64,000 bases of DNA from Pseudomonas chlororaphis (GTDB lineage: Bacteria > Pseudomonadota > Gammaproteobacteria > Pseudomonadales > Pseudomonadaceae). The notes beneath the pieces were generated by a model. The model made no database searches, had not been told where the DNA came from, and saw only the letters and a program-made list of their open reading frames with translations. Both the position numbers and the translations under genes were made by a program. Shown here piece after piece: positions 22,432-34,061 of the stretch (position 1 is the stretch's first letter; the number at the start of each line of letters is the position of its first letter). The stretch lies in the NCBI RefSeq assembly GCF_001921865.1, contig NZ_MSCT01000010.1, positions 248,001 to 312,000 of the forward strand, in the 5' to 3' direction.

Positions 22432-22726
22432 GGGTGTCACATCCTTGTTCCGGGGCAGTCGGCGCGCGGCGATGAACCGGGCCCGCTTGGCTTCGCACCC
22501 GGTGTCGGTCCGGGTGCCGGCGCTCCATACCTTGGATTGCCGTCTTGCAAGAGCGTTCAATCATACACAGCCGTTGGTCGCCATCGCAGGGGCCAACGGT
22601 TTTTTTCTGACGGTGCCGCTCAAGTGCTCAAGATAGCGGGGAATCGCCCCTGGGCACCATCGTACAGATGTCCGATGTGCGGTCTGTCACAAGACTCGGC
22701 GCCCGGGCGGATGGCCGGCAGCCTGT
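22432..22726. other. Intergenic gap between PIG-L-like gene and glgX
   Basis: 295 nt on the downstream side of glgX. No convincing gene, terminator or repeat was seen; a T7 run near 22600 lies on the plus strand without a matching stem. Confidence 0.4.
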
Positions 22727-24889
<2,163 letters not shown>

Positions 24890-25007
24890 AAAGGCTCCTG
24901 CCTGGGCGGCGGATCAAAGGGGCGAACGGGCACCTTGTGGCGCTCGCGCGCCACACCCATGGGCGGTCGGTCGGCGACGCAGGCGCGCGCCTGGTCGAAC
25001 GAGGGCC

Positions 25008-25301
25008 TCAGCTGGCAGGCGGCTTGCGCGGCGCCCGCGGTTTTTTCGCGGCGCCGGCTTTTTCTCCGGGAGGCACCACGGGCGCCGCGGCGGCGGGTTT
25101 GGCGACCTTGGGTTTGGCCGCCGGCTTAGGCTTGGGCGGGCTGGCCCGGGTCGCCCGCGGCGGTTTGCTCGGGGCCAGGGCCTCGGCTTCGGCCAGCTTG
25201 CGGGCCATTTCCCAATGGCGGTGTTCCTGGCCCTCGGGCTTGCCTTCCGATTCCCAGATTTGATAGGCGAACTCACGAATGCGTTTGTCGTCGGTACTCA
25301 T
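25008..25301 (-). CDS. DUF2934 protein with Lys/Pro/Ala-rich tail
   Basis: 97 residues. Residues 4-38 match the DUF2934 pattern (IREFAYQIWESEGKPEG then HWEMARKLAEAEAL), a short helical motif found beside glycogen and trehalose genes in many bacteria. The rest is a low-complexity tail of Pro, Lys and Ala (PKPKPAAKPKVAKPAAAA), reminiscent of nucleic-acid-binding histone-H1-like tails. It starts 20 nt after treY. Function unknown; the position suggests a link to glucan metabolism or osmotic stress. Confidence 0.85.
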   Translation of the reverse strand: MSTDDKRIREFAYQIWESEGKPEGQEHRHWEMARKLAEAEALAPSKPPRATRASPPKPKPAAKPKVAKPAAAAPVVPPGEKAGAAKKPRAPRKPPAS

Positions 25302-25321
25302 CGCAATGCTCCTGAACTGAC

Positions 25322-28120
25322 TCAAGTTTGGATGAAGAGGTTGACCGGGAAATCCCGCAAAGCGCTGCTGATCGTCAGATCCTTGTGCTGTGTGACTGTC
25401 GCGCTGGAAAAAAATCCCTTCAGGTGTTGTCCGGGGGCGGCGAACGGTAGGTGCACCCGCGTATCGCCCCAATCCGGCGCGTCGACCCAGGGTCGCGCGC
25501 CGTTTCCCAGCAGCCCGGCCGCGAGCCTGGGCACGATCACCACGGCGCGCTGGCCCTGGTGTTCGCGCAGCAGCGCCAGCACCGAGCCTGCGTGCTGGCC
25601 GCGCACCGCCAGCGCCTGGTAGGTGCCCCGGCGAAACAGTTCCGGGCATTCGCCGCGGCGGGCCAGGGCGGCGGCGACCAGCGCCTGCTTGATGCGCCCG
25701 TCGCGCCAGTTCGCCAGCAGTTCGTGGGGCTCGTCGCCCGGCTGCAAGGCCTGCTGCCGGGCGGCGAAGTCCACCGGCCGGCGGTTATCCGGGTCCACCA
25801 GGCTGAAGTCCCAGAACTCGTTGCCCTGGTACAGGTCCGGCACCCCCGGCACCGTCATGCGCAGCAAGGATTGCGCCAGGCTGTTGAGGGCGCCGGCCGG
25901 GGCGATGGCTTGGACGGCCGCGGCGATGGCGTTGCGCAACGGGCGGCCCTCGGCGCCGAGCAACAAGCGCTGGATAAACCCGCGGACCGCGCTTTCGTAG
26001 ACCTCGTTAGGCGCCGCCCAACTGCTGTGCAGCTTGGCTTCGCGCAGGGCCTTCTGCTGCCATTGCCAAAGGCGCTGGGCGTACTCGCGCAGACCCTCGG
26101 CGTCGTCGGCGCGCAGCGTCAGCGGCCAACTGCCGAGCAGTGCCTGGTAGAGGATCAGCTCGTCGCCGCCGCTCGGCGCCAGGGGCTCGTCGCGCAGCGC
26201 CTGGGCCAGGCCGCGCCAGTGTTCGACCTGTTCGACGTACCACGGGCCGCGCTCGCTGAGCACCGCCAGGCGCGCGCGGGCGTCTTCGCCGCGCTTGTGG
26301 TCGTGGGTGGCGCTGGCCAGCAGATTGTCGGGGAACTGTTCCAGGCGCTCGCGGCAGGCCGCGTGGAAGTCCGCGACCGGGGCGCTGAACTGCTCGGCGG
26401 CAAAACCCACGTCGTTGCGCGACAGCAACACCGCCGAGCGATAGAAGGCGGTGTCTTCCACCGCCTTGGCCGCCGTCGGCGAGGTCAGTTGCTGGAAGCG
26501 CACGCCGGCATGCTTGAGCACCTTGCGCGGGCGCCCCGGCGGCAAATGGCGCCAGCCGCGGCCGCCGAGCCACTGTTGCAGGCAGTCGAGCACCGGCCAG
26601 TCGGCTTCGCCCAGGGTGGCGCGGGCACCTTGCAGGGCCTGCTGGAAAACCGCCTCGTCCGCTGCCGAGCGGCCGCAGGCACCGATGTAGGTGCGGTACA
26701 CCGGGAAATGCACGATCAGTTCCTGCAATGCGCGGCGGATCGCCCCCAGGGTCAGGTCGCGGCTCATCACGTCGTTGCGCGCCACCTGCAGCAGGGCCTG
26801 GGCCACGCTCTCGAAGTCGCTGGCCAGGGAGCCGTTGAGCAGTTGCTGGCGCGCCAACCGGGCTTCTTCGATAAAGGCCGCCGGGCGTTCGCTGTGCCGG
26901 CTCCAGAGTTCGGCCAGGGGCGCCGCGCCGCGCGGGTCGTGTTGCAGCAGCGACAGCTGGTTCATGAATTCGTAGCCGGTGCTGCCGTCCACGCCCCAGT
27001 CGCGGCGCAGGCGTTCGCCGGGGCCGAGGATTTTTTCCACGTAGATCGGCAGGTGCTGGCCGGGCCGCAGGGCATCGACCCGGCGCCGCAGCTTGCGGCA
27101 GTAGCCGCGGGGATCGGCGAGGCCGTCGATATGGTCGATGCGCAGCCCGTCCACCAGGCCGTCGGCGATCAGCTGGAAGATTTTGCCGTGGGTGGCTTCG
27201 AACACTGCCGGCCGCTCGACCCGCAGCCCGCCCAATTCGTTGACGTCGAAGAAGCGCCGCCAGTTGATGTCGTCCGCCGCCGTGCGCCAACTGGCCAGAC
27301 GGTAGCTCTGCTGCTCCAGCAGCGCGTGCAGGCGGGCGAAACCTTCCGGCTGACGGGCGTCGTATCGCCTCAGGTGGTGTTCGATGGCCGCGCCAATCCC
27401 CGGCTGCCGGGCGGCTTCGCGCAATTGTCGCTGCAAAGGTTCGGCCCGGGTGTGGGCGTCGGGCTGATAGCGCAGGCTGCCGAAGGCCTCGGCCAGCGGC
27501 TTGAGCCGTTCGGCCGGCGCGGCGGCACGCTTGCCCTGGAGCCTGAGCAGTTCGCCGTAGTCGCTGGGGCAGATCGGGAAGCGGTGCTGGTCATGCTCGA
27601 CATGAAAGCCGCCGCGCTCGGCATCGAAACACAGCGCCAGCTCGCCTTGCTGCAAGGCCGCGCCGTAGTCGCTGGCGAGGAACGGCAGCAGCAACTGGCC
27701 CTCCAGCAGCGGGTCGGGGGAATGCCACTGGATATCGAAGAACTCGCCGTAGGGGCTCAGGCGCCCCCAGCGCAGCAGGTCCTGCCACCAGGGATTGTCC
27801 GCGCCGCCGACCGCCATATGGTTGGAGACGATATCCAGCAGCAGGCCCATGCCGTGCCGGCGCAGGCGGCGGACCAGGCGTTCCAGGGCTGGCTCACCGC
27901 CCAACTCGGGGTTGATCCGGGTCGGGTCGACCACGTCGTAGCCGTGCAGCGAGCCGGCGCGCGCGCAGAGCAGCGGCGAGGCGTACAGGTGGCTGATGCC
28001 CAGGCGGGCGAAGTAGGGCACCAGCGGTACCGCGTCGTCGAGGCTGAACCCCCGGTGAAATTGCAGGCGCAGGGTGGCGCGCACGGGCGGGGGGCCGGTC
28101 GGCGGCAGCAGGGCGTTCAT
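25322..28120 (-). CDS. treY: Maltooligosyl trehalose synthase TreY
   Basis: 932 residues, GH13_26. Isomerises the reducing-end maltose of a glucan to a trehalosyl unit by an intramolecular transglycosylation. Seen: TLRLQFHRGFSLDDA at the start, LLDIVSNHMAVGG, the nucleophile in GLRIDHIDGLADPRGY, IYVEKILGPGE with the acid/base Glu, SATHDHKRGEDARARL, and the C-terminal VPGVPDLYQGNEFWDF. Starts within the malQ stop (4-nt overlap). Works with TreZ in the same operon. Confidence 0.96.
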   Translation of the reverse strand: MNALLPPTGPPPVRATLRLQFHRGFSLDDAVPLVPYFARLGISHLYASPLLCARAGSLHGYDVVDPTRINPELGGEPALERLVRRLRRHGMGLLLDIVSNHMAVGGADNPWWQDLLRWGRLSPYGEFFDIQWHSPDPLLEGQLLLPFLASDYGAALQQGELALCFDAERGGFHVEHDQHRFPICPSDYGELLRLQGKRAAAPAERLKPLAEAFGSLRYQPDAHTRAEPLQRQLREAARQPGIGAAIEHHLRRYDARQPEGFARLHALLEQQSYRLASWRTAADDINWRRFFDVNELGGLRVERPAVFEATHGKIFQLIADGLVDGLRIDHIDGLADPRGYCRKLRRRVDALRPGQHLPIYVEKILGPGERLRRDWGVDGSTGYEFMNQLSLLQHDPRGAAPLAELWSRHSERPAAFIEEARLARQQLLNGSLASDFESVAQALLQVARNDVMSRDLTLGAIRRALQELIVHFPVYRTYIGACGRSAADEAVFQQALQGARATLGEADWPVLDCLQQWLGGRGWRHLPPGRPRKVLKHAGVRFQQLTSPTAAKAVEDTAFYRSAVLLSRNDVGFAAEQFSAPVADFHAACRERLEQFPDNLLASATHDHKRGEDARARLAVLSERGPWYVEQVEHWRGLAQALRDEPLAPSGGDELILYQALLGSWPLTLRADDAEGLREYAQRLWQWQQKALREAKLHSSWAAPNEVYESAVRGFIQRLLLGAEGRPLRNAIAAAVQAIAPAGALNSLAQSLLRMTVPGVPDLYQGNEFWDFSLVDPDNRRPVDFAARQQALQPGDEPHELLANWRDGRIKQALVAAALARRGECPELFRRGTYQALAVRGQHAGSVLALLREHQGQRAVVIVPRLAAGLLGNGARPWVDAPDWGDTRVHLPFAAPGQHLKGFFSSATVTQHKDLTISSALRDFPVNLFIQT

Positions 28121-30201
28121 CGGTCGCGCTCGTGGGCCTGCTGCCGGGCGCAGGCCAGCAGCTCAAGGCGGCGCGCGGCGTCCGGGTCGTCGAGCAGGCT
28201 CGCGCTGGCGCCGGCCAGGCGCCGGCGCCAGTTGGGGTGGGTGTCGAGGGTGCCGGGCAGGTTGGCCTGCTCGTCGATGCCCAGGGCGTCCTCCAGCGGC
28301 AGCAGCACCAGCGGCGCGCGGGTGTGGCCGAGGAAGCGCACGCTGGCGTCCACCACCTGGTCAGCTTCGCGGCTGTCTGCGCGCCGGAAATTCTGCGGGT
28401 CGCGGGCCAGGGCGTGGCGCAGGCCCTCGCGTTCGCGCTGGCGGTGTTCGCGCCAGTGGGTTTCGCCGCTGCCGTCCACCAGGCCCAGGCGCGCGCTCCA
28501 GTCGATGTCGCGGCCTTGCCACCAGCCGGCGAGGGTCGGCAGGTCGTGGGTGCTGGTGGTGGCCAGGGCATTGTCCGGCCAGTCGAGGATCGGCCGGAAA
28601 TGCGTGCCGTGCTCCTGCTCGAACAGCAGCACGCGCATGCCGAGCATGGCCCGCGCGGCGAGTTTTTCCCGCAGGCCGTCGGGCACGGTGCCGAGGTCTT
28701 CGCCGAGGACGATCGCCTGGTGCCGGTGCGACTCCAGGGCCAGCAGGCGCAGCAGGTCGTCCACCGGGTAATACAGGTAGGCGCCGTCGCCGGGCGGCGC
28801 GCCGAGGGGGATCACCCACAGCCGTTGCAGGCCCATCACATGGTCGATGCGCAGGCCGCCGGCGTGGGCGAAGTTGGCCCGGAGCATTTCGATGAAGGCG
28901 CGGAAACCGTTGCGCACCAGGCCCTCGGGGGAAAACGCGGAAATGCCCCAACCCTGGCCCTGGCGGTTGAGGATGTCGGGCGGCGCGCCGACGGTCAGCG
29001 CCGCCAGCAGCTCGTCCTGGCGGCTCCAGGCCTGGCTGCCGCCGCCGTCGGCGCCCACCGCCAGGTCGGCGATCAGGCCGATGCCCATGCCGCTGTCGCG
29101 GGCGGCGCTTTGCACGCGCTCCAGGCAGCGGGCGATCAGCCATTGGCAGAAGGCGTAGAAGCCGATCTCGCCGGCCTGTTCCGCGGCGAACTGCGTCAGC
29201 GCCGGGCTGCGCGGGGTGCGCCAGGCCTCGGGCCATTGGCGCCAGTCGAGGCTTTCGCCGCGGGCCGCGCACCGGGCCTGGAGGGCCTCGAAGCGGCAGT
29301 GGTTTTCCAGGGCCTCGCCGCTGGCATGGCGGAAACTGGCGAAGTCCTGATGCAACGGATGTTCGCCCCGGCAAAAGTCGTGGTAGAGGGCGCGCAGGAC
29401 CTTCTGCCGGGCCTGGGCGGCCTGCGGCCAGTCGACCATCGGCTGTTGCTCCAGCTGCTGCAACTGCGGTCCGAGGCCACTGGCGTCGATAGCGCTGCGC
29501 CAGGCCTGTTCGCCAAGAATGCTCCCGGGGGCGGCGTACAGGCTGTTGAGAAACAACCGGCTGGACGGCGAGTACGGGCTGTAGCGCTCGGTGTCGCTGC
29601 TGAACATGGCGTGCATCGGGCTGATGGCCAGGGCGTCGGCGCCCCGTTCGCCGGCCATCCGCGCCAGATCTTCCAGGGCCTGGGTGTCGCCGAAGCCGCC
29701 GTCGCCGGTGCGGCGCAGCGCATACAGTTGCACGCTCAGGCCCCAGGCCCGGGGCGTGGCCTGGTCCACCGCGTCGGCGACGCTGTAGCAACGCTCGGGG
29801 GCCACGGCCAGGGTGAAATGCTGGCCGGCGATGGCGACGTTCTGATAGCCGACTGGCAGCAGCCCCGGCAGCCTGGCGTTGGCGTCCAGCCTGAGGGTCA
29901 GCACGCTGCCGTCTTCCAGGTGGATGTCGCAGGGCGTGTCCGCGGCGAAGTAGCGCCCCAGGTCCAGGCCCTGGCCGACCTCGACGGTCAGCAGCGGCGG
30001 CAATTGATGGGCCTGTCGTGCCTGTTGCAGTTGCCGCAGGCTGTCGGCGATCTGCTGCTCGTTGTCGGCCGGGTGCCCGAGGCCGGCCAGCACCGCGCGC
30101 AGTACCCGCGGCTCGACCCGTTGCGGGCGGCCGTTGGCGTCGACCCAGTCGACGGCCAGGCCGGCTTGGCTGGCGAGGATTTCCAGTGGCGCGTCGCTCA
30201 T
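28117..30201 (-). CDS. malQ: 4-alpha-glucanotransferase MalQ (amylomaltase)
   Basis: 694 residues, GH77. Transfers maltodextrin segments between chains, lengthening the short products of GlgX so that TreY can use them. Catalytic stretches: LRIDHVMGLQRLWVIPLG (nucleophile Asp), VLGEDLGTVPDGLRE (acid/base Glu) and STHDLPTLAGWWQGRDID. The N-terminal ~130 residues are a MalQ-specific region with YFAADTPCDIHLEDG. Overlaps treZ upstream and treY downstream by 4 nt each, indicating translational coupling. Confidence 0.95.
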   Translation of the reverse strand: MSDAPLEILASQAGLAVDWVDANGRPQRVEPRVLRAVLAGLGHPADNEQQIADSLRQLQQARQAHQLPPLLTVEVGQGLDLGRYFAADTPCDIHLEDGSVLTLRLDANARLPGLLPVGYQNVAIAGQHFTLAVAPERCYSVADAVDQATPRAWGLSVQLYALRRTGDGGFGDTQALEDLARMAGERGADALAISPMHAMFSSDTERYSPYSPSSRLFLNSLYAAPGSILGEQAWRSAIDASGLGPQLQQLEQQPMVDWPQAAQARQKVLRALYHDFCRGEHPLHQDFASFRHASGEALENHCRFEALQARCAARGESLDWRQWPEAWRTPRSPALTQFAAEQAGEIGFYAFCQWLIARCLERVQSAARDSGMGIGLIADLAVGADGGGSQAWSRQDELLAALTVGAPPDILNRQGQGWGISAFSPEGLVRNGFRAFIEMLRANFAHAGGLRIDHVMGLQRLWVIPLGAPPGDGAYLYYPVDDLLRLLALESHRHQAIVLGEDLGTVPDGLREKLAARAMLGMRVLLFEQEHGTHFRPILDWPDNALATTSTHDLPTLAGWWQGRDIDWSARLGLVDGSGETHWREHRQREREGLRHALARDPQNFRRADSREADQVVDASVRFLGHTRAPLVLLPLEDALGIDEQANLPGTLDTHPNWRRRLAGASASLLDDPDAARRLELLACARQQAHERDR

Positions 30202-31991
30202 GGGCGTTCTCCGTCAAGGTCGGGCGTGGGGGCGACTGCGCCGAGGCTGGCCCGCGCGCTATAGGGCGCGAGGCCAGGCCCTGGCGACAGCGAATGGGCC
30301 GGGGGCGGGTACTCGAACAGCGGTTGCAGCGCGACGGGCGGCTGCTCGACCGGCTGCGCGCTCAGGTTGAGGTCGATACGCAGCTCCCGACCGTCGCCCA
30401 GGCGCCAGCGGGCACAGAGCGCGCCCGGGGCGAGCACCTCGGCGCCCAGGGCCTGGGCGCCAGGCAGGTACGGCACGATGAACTGGCGGCGCAGGCGCAG
30501 CAGTTGGCGGTACAGCGCCTGGGTCCGCTCGGCCCGGATCGGGTCCACCTGGGGGCGTGAGGCGCGGAAGGTCGCGGGCGCGTTCGGGTCGGGAATTCGC
30601 TGGCGTTGGTCGGCATCGGCAAAGGCGCTGAAGGCGGCGAATTCGTTGCGCCGGCCTTCACGCACCGCGTCCGCCAGGGCGCCGTGGTGGCTGGTGAAAA
30701 ACAGGAAGGGTTGTGGCGCCGCCAGTTCGTCGCCCATGAACAGCAGCGGAATCATCGGCGACAGCAGCAACAGCACCGTGGCCGCGTCCAGCGCCTGGGG
30801 CTCGGCCAACTGCGCCAGGCGCTCGCCGAAGGCACGGTTGCCGATCTGGTCGTGGTTCTGCAAAAACAGCACGAAGGCGCTGGGCGGCAGGTGGCCGCTG
30901 GGTTCGCCGCGCGGCGTGCCGTGGCGGTTGCGCTGGCCCTGGTAGGCGAAGCCCTGGCCGAGGCAGCGCGCCAACTGCGCGGTGGGCTGCTCGGCGAAAT
31001 CGGCGTAATAGGCATCGGTTTCGCCGGTCAGCAGCACGTGCAGGGCGTTGTGCCCGTCGTCGTTCCACTGCGCGTCGTAATCGCGCTCCAGCAGGCGGGC
31101 CTGGTTGTGCTCATTTTCCACGGTCAGCCAGACCTGCCGCGCCGGGTCGCAGCGCTGGCGCACCCGTTGCGCCAGTTCGCCGAGGAACTCCGGGTCGTCG
31201 ATGGCGTGCACCGCGTCCAGGCGCAGGCCGTCGAAGCGGTACTCCAGCAGCCACATCAGGGCGTTGTCGATAAAGAAGTCGCGCACCTGGCGGCGGCGAA
31301 AGTCGATGGCCGCGCCCCAGGGGGTGTGGCGGTCTTCGCGAAAGAAGGCGCTGGCGTAGCGATGCAGATAATTGCCGTCGGGGCCGAAGTGGTTGTAGAC
31401 CACGTCCAGGATCACCGCGAGACCCAGGCCGTGGGCGCTGTCGATGAGGCGCTTGAGGTCGTCGGGCGAGCCATAGGAAGCCTGCGGCGCGTAAGGCAGG
31501 ACGCCGTCGTAGCCCCAGTTGCGCGCGCCGGGGAATTGCCCCACGGGCATCAACTCGATGGCGGTGACGCCCAGTTCGGCCAGGCGCGGCAACTGTTGCT
31601 CGACTGCGCGGTAGCCGCCGAGCACGCCCACATGCAGTTCGTAGATCACCGCTTCGTGCCAGGGGCGGCCGCGCCAGTGCGGGTGTTGCCAACGGTAGGC
31701 TTGGTGATCGACCACCACGCTGGCGCCGTCGATGTCGCCGTCCTGGGCTCGGGACGCCGGGTCGGGGACGCGGATCTCGCCGTCGATGCCGAAGCGGTAG
31801 CGGGTGCCGGGCGGGCATTGCTCGACGGCCATGAACCAGCCGTCGGCCTGGGGCTGTAGCGGTCGCGACGAGCCGTCTTCGAGTTCCAGGCTGACGTGTC
31901 GGGCATCCGGCGCCCAAAGGGCGAAACGGGTGCGTTCGGCATCCAGTACGACAGCGCCGTGGGGCCAGGCTTCCGGAGTCCTTGACGGCAT
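30198..31991 (-). CDS. treZ: Malto-oligosyltrehalose trehalohydrolase TreZ
   Basis: 597 residues, GH13_10. Cleaves the trehalosyl end made by TreY, releasing free trehalose. An N-terminal beta-sandwich (FALWAPDARHVSLELEDG) leads to the barrel with YELHVGVLGGYRAVEQQ, VVYNHFGPDGNYLHRYA, the nucleophile in GLRLDAVHAIDDPEFL, LTVENEHNQARLLERDY and FLQNHDQIGNRAFGERL. 15 nt after glgA and overlapping malQ by 4 nt. Confidence 0.95.
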   Translation of the reverse strand: MPSRTPEAWPHGAVVLDAERTRFALWAPDARHVSLELEDGSSRPLQPQADGWFMAVEQCPPGTRYRFGIDGEIRVPDPASRAQDGDIDGASVVVDHQAYRWQHPHWRGRPWHEAVIYELHVGVLGGYRAVEQQLPRLAELGVTAIELMPVGQFPGARNWGYDGVLPYAPQASYGSPDDLKRLIDSAHGLGLAVILDVVYNHFGPDGNYLHRYASAFFREDRHTPWGAAIDFRRRQVRDFFIDNALMWLLEYRFDGLRLDAVHAIDDPEFLGELAQRVRQRCDPARQVWLTVENEHNQARLLERDYDAQWNDDGHNALHVLLTGETDAYYADFAEQPTAQLARCLGQGFAYQGQRNRHGTPRGEPSGHLPPSAFVLFLQNHDQIGNRAFGERLAQLAEPQALDAATVLLLLSPMIPLLFMGDELAAPQPFLFFTSHHGALADAVREGRRNEFAAFSAFADADQRQRIPDPNAPATFRASRPQVDPIRAERTQALYRQLLRLRRQFIVPYLPGAQALGAEVLAPGALCARWRLGDGRELRIDLNLSAQPVEQPPVALQPLFEYPPPAHSLSPGPGLAPYSARASLGAVAPTPDLDGERP

Positions 31992-32006
31992 CGGTGGCGC
32001 CCCCTT

Positions 32007-33575
32007 TTACGGCCTGGCCGATGTTCCCAGCGCCCTGGCCACCAGTTGTTCGTAGAGTTCGGCGTAGGGTTCCACCGCCTTGCACCAGTTGAAGGGCGCG
32101 GCCATGGCCCGGCAGCGCATGGCGTTGAGCAATTGTGGGTAGGCGAACACCTTGAAGGCGCGGCCCAGGGCCTCTTCGTAGCTGGGTACCGTGGACTCGT
32201 CGAAGAGAAACCCGGTGACGCCGTTCTCGATGGTGTCGGCCAGGCCGCCGGTATTGCGCGCCACCGGCAGCGAGCCGAAGCGCTGGGCGTACATCTGGCT
32301 CAGGCCGCAGGGCTCGTAGCGCGAGGGCATCAACAGGAAGTCGCTGCCGGCGAACATGCGCCGGGCGTCGGTTTCGTCGAAGCCGATATGCACCCCGATG
32401 CGCCCGGGAAAGCGCGCGGCCAGGGCGCGCATGGACTGCTCTTCCTCGGGCTCGCCACGGCCGATGATGGCGATCTGGCCGCCGGACTTGACGATGTACT
32501 CGGCCACGCCCTCGGTGAGGTCCAGGCCTTTCTGGTAGACCAGCCGCGAGACCACGGCGAACAACGGGCCGCTGCTGTCGTCGAGGCCGAACATCTGCCG
32601 TACGTGGGCGGCGTTGGCCGCCTTGCCCTGCCAGTCGCCGATGGCGAAGGGGTTGGCCAGGTGCGGGTCGGTGGCGGCGTCCCAGCTTTCGTCGATGCCG
32701 TTGGGGATGCCGCTGAGCAGGCCTTGCTGGGTCTTGCTGGCGAGGAAACCGTCGAGCCCGCAGCCGAAGGCCGGGGTGGTGATTTCCTGGGCGTAGGTGG
32801 CGCTGACGGTGGTGATATGGCTGGCGTAGGCCATACCCGCCTTGAGGAACGACAGCTTGCCGTAGAACTCCATGCCTTCCTGTTGCAGGGCGTGTTCGGG
32901 GATGCCCAGTTCCGGGCAGGAGGCGAGGCTGACCACGCCCTGGTACGCCAGGTTGTGGATGGTGAACAGGGTCGGCGTGCGCTGTCCGCGCCAGTGCATA
33001 TAGGCCGGGGCCAGCCCGGCGGGCCAGTCGTGGGCGTGCACCAGGTCCGGGCACCAGTGGATCTGCGCCAGGTTGGCGGCGATGTCGGCGGCGGCCAGGC
33101 CCAGGCGGGCGAAGCGAATATGGTTGTCCGGCCAGTCGCGGCCGTTGTTGGCGCCGTAGGGCGTGCCTTCGCGCTCGTACAGTTCGGGGCAGATCAGCAC
33201 ATAGATGACCAGGCCGTCGGGCATGTCCATGCGCCCGATCTTGCAGGCCGGCAGGGCTGCGTGGCCGCCCAGCTCGCCGATGACATGGATGGGGTTTTCG
33301 CTGTGCATGACCTGCCGGTAGCCGGGGATCAGCAGGCGCACGTCATGCAGGTGCGCCATGGCCCGCGGCAGGGCGGCGGAGACATCGCCCAGGCCGCCGG
33401 TCTTGACCAGGTCGGCGATCTCGGAGGTGACGAACAGGACTTTCTTGCGGTTGGGGTTGTGCCGGGGCATGGGCAGCAGCGTCTTGCCGCCAGGGGCGAG
33501 AATCGAGGGGGAGGCCGGTTCGCCGGCCAGCGGCAGAGGATGCTTTCCCTGGGTTTGCAATACGGCACTGGTCAT
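32007..33575 (-). CDS. glgA: Glycogen synthase GlgA (GT5)
   Basis: 522 residues. Extends linear alpha-1,4-glucan using a nucleotide glucose. Seen: VLFVTSEIADLVKTGGLGDV with the family KxGGL motif, HDVRLLIPGYRQVMH, LVHAHDWPAGLAPAY, and near the C terminus LMPSRYEPCGLSQMYA, NTGGLADTIENG. The first ~42 residues, up to NPNRKK, are an unusual extension before the standard start; GGGAG 7 nt before the ATG supports the longer form. First gene of the glgA-treZ-malQ-treY-DUF2934-glgX series. No glgC is in the window, so its sugar donor must come from elsewhere. Confidence 0.93.
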   Translation of the reverse strand: MTSAVLQTQGKHPLPLAGEPASPSILAPGGKTLLPMPRHNPNRKKVLFVTSEIADLVKTGGLGDVSAALPRAMAHLHDVRLLIPGYRQVMHSENPIHVIGELGGHAALPACKIGRMDMPDGLVIYVLICPELYEREGTPYGANNGRDWPDNHIRFARLGLAAADIAANLAQIHWCPDLVHAHDWPAGLAPAYMHWRGQRTPTLFTIHNLAYQGVVSLASCPELGIPEHALQQEGMEFYGKLSFLKAGMAYASHITTVSATYAQEITTPAFGCGLDGFLASKTQQGLLSGIPNGIDESWDAATDPHLANPFAIGDWQGKAANAAHVRQMFGLDDSSGPLFAVVSRLVYQKGLDLTEGVAEYIVKSGGQIAIIGRGEPEEEQSMRALAARFPGRIGVHIGFDETDARRMFAGSDFLLMPSRYEPCGLSQMYAQRFGSLPVARNTGGLADTIENGVTGFLFDESTVPSYEEALGRAFKVFAYPQLLNAMRCRAMAAPFNWCKAVEPYAELYEQLVARALGTSARP

Positions 33576-33805
33576 CTGTTTCTCCCGTTTTATTGATCGA
33601 TTCCTGGCATCTGGCCAGCGGTGTCAAAAGGCCAATCCTGTGGCCGGGCACAAAAGCGTGGCGCGTACGAAAGCCACACGCAGCCTCACGCGTCGACGCA
33701 AAGAGGGTGAAGGGGCCGTTGCAAGGATTGCACCAGTCGCGCAGGCCCTACCTTTAACCTGACCCAAGGCACGAGCCAAAAGTTTCGACTTTATTTCAGT
33801 GCAAA

Positions 33806-33819
33806 TGACCGGTCGGTCA
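33806..33819. promoter_or_regulatory. TetR-type operator-like palindrome
   Basis: TGACC-GGTC-GGTCA is an inverted repeat of the kind bound by many TetR-family repressors, 231 nt upstream of glgA. No TetR gene is nearby, so the regulator and target are unknown. Confidence 0.4.
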
Positions 33820-34002
33820 CTTTACGGATTGCAGTCTAGGACAGAAGTTAGAGCGCGGGCATGACGATTCGGTTTTCGTGGGCGCGAGGTTGCGCTGCCC
33901 GGAAATAAAGCCGACGAAAGGCAACCCCGCGCACTGCCCGGGGGCGCCGGTTTTTGGCCTTTGGGCAAAAACGGTGAGGGGGCTGCACACGCGCGGTGCA
34001 TG

Positions 34003-34033
34003 AAAAAAGCCCGCGCCCGAAGAGGGGGCGGGC
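34003..34033 (-). terminator. Rho-independent terminator of the D-2-hydroxyacid dehydrogenase gene
   Basis: Read on the minus strand: GCCCGCCCCC-TCTTC-GGGCGCGGGC (imperfect stem) followed by TTTTTT, about 30 nt after the stop codon at 34062. Confidence 0.8.
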
Positions 34034-34061
34034 AGTGCTGGCGTAATGCTTGTGAGTGGCT

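Larger units (their letters stand above)
33576..34061. other. Intergenic region upstream of glgA
   Basis: 486 nt without a supported gene. It holds the probable glgA control region, a TetR-type palindrome at 33806-33819 and the terminator of the next gene at 34003-34033. Confidence 0.6.

Noticed and set aside
25451..28771. 1106-codon plus-strand frame opposite treY and malQ
   Set aside because: Covers two overlapping real genes in antisense; translation is Gln/Ala/Gly-rich without motifs.
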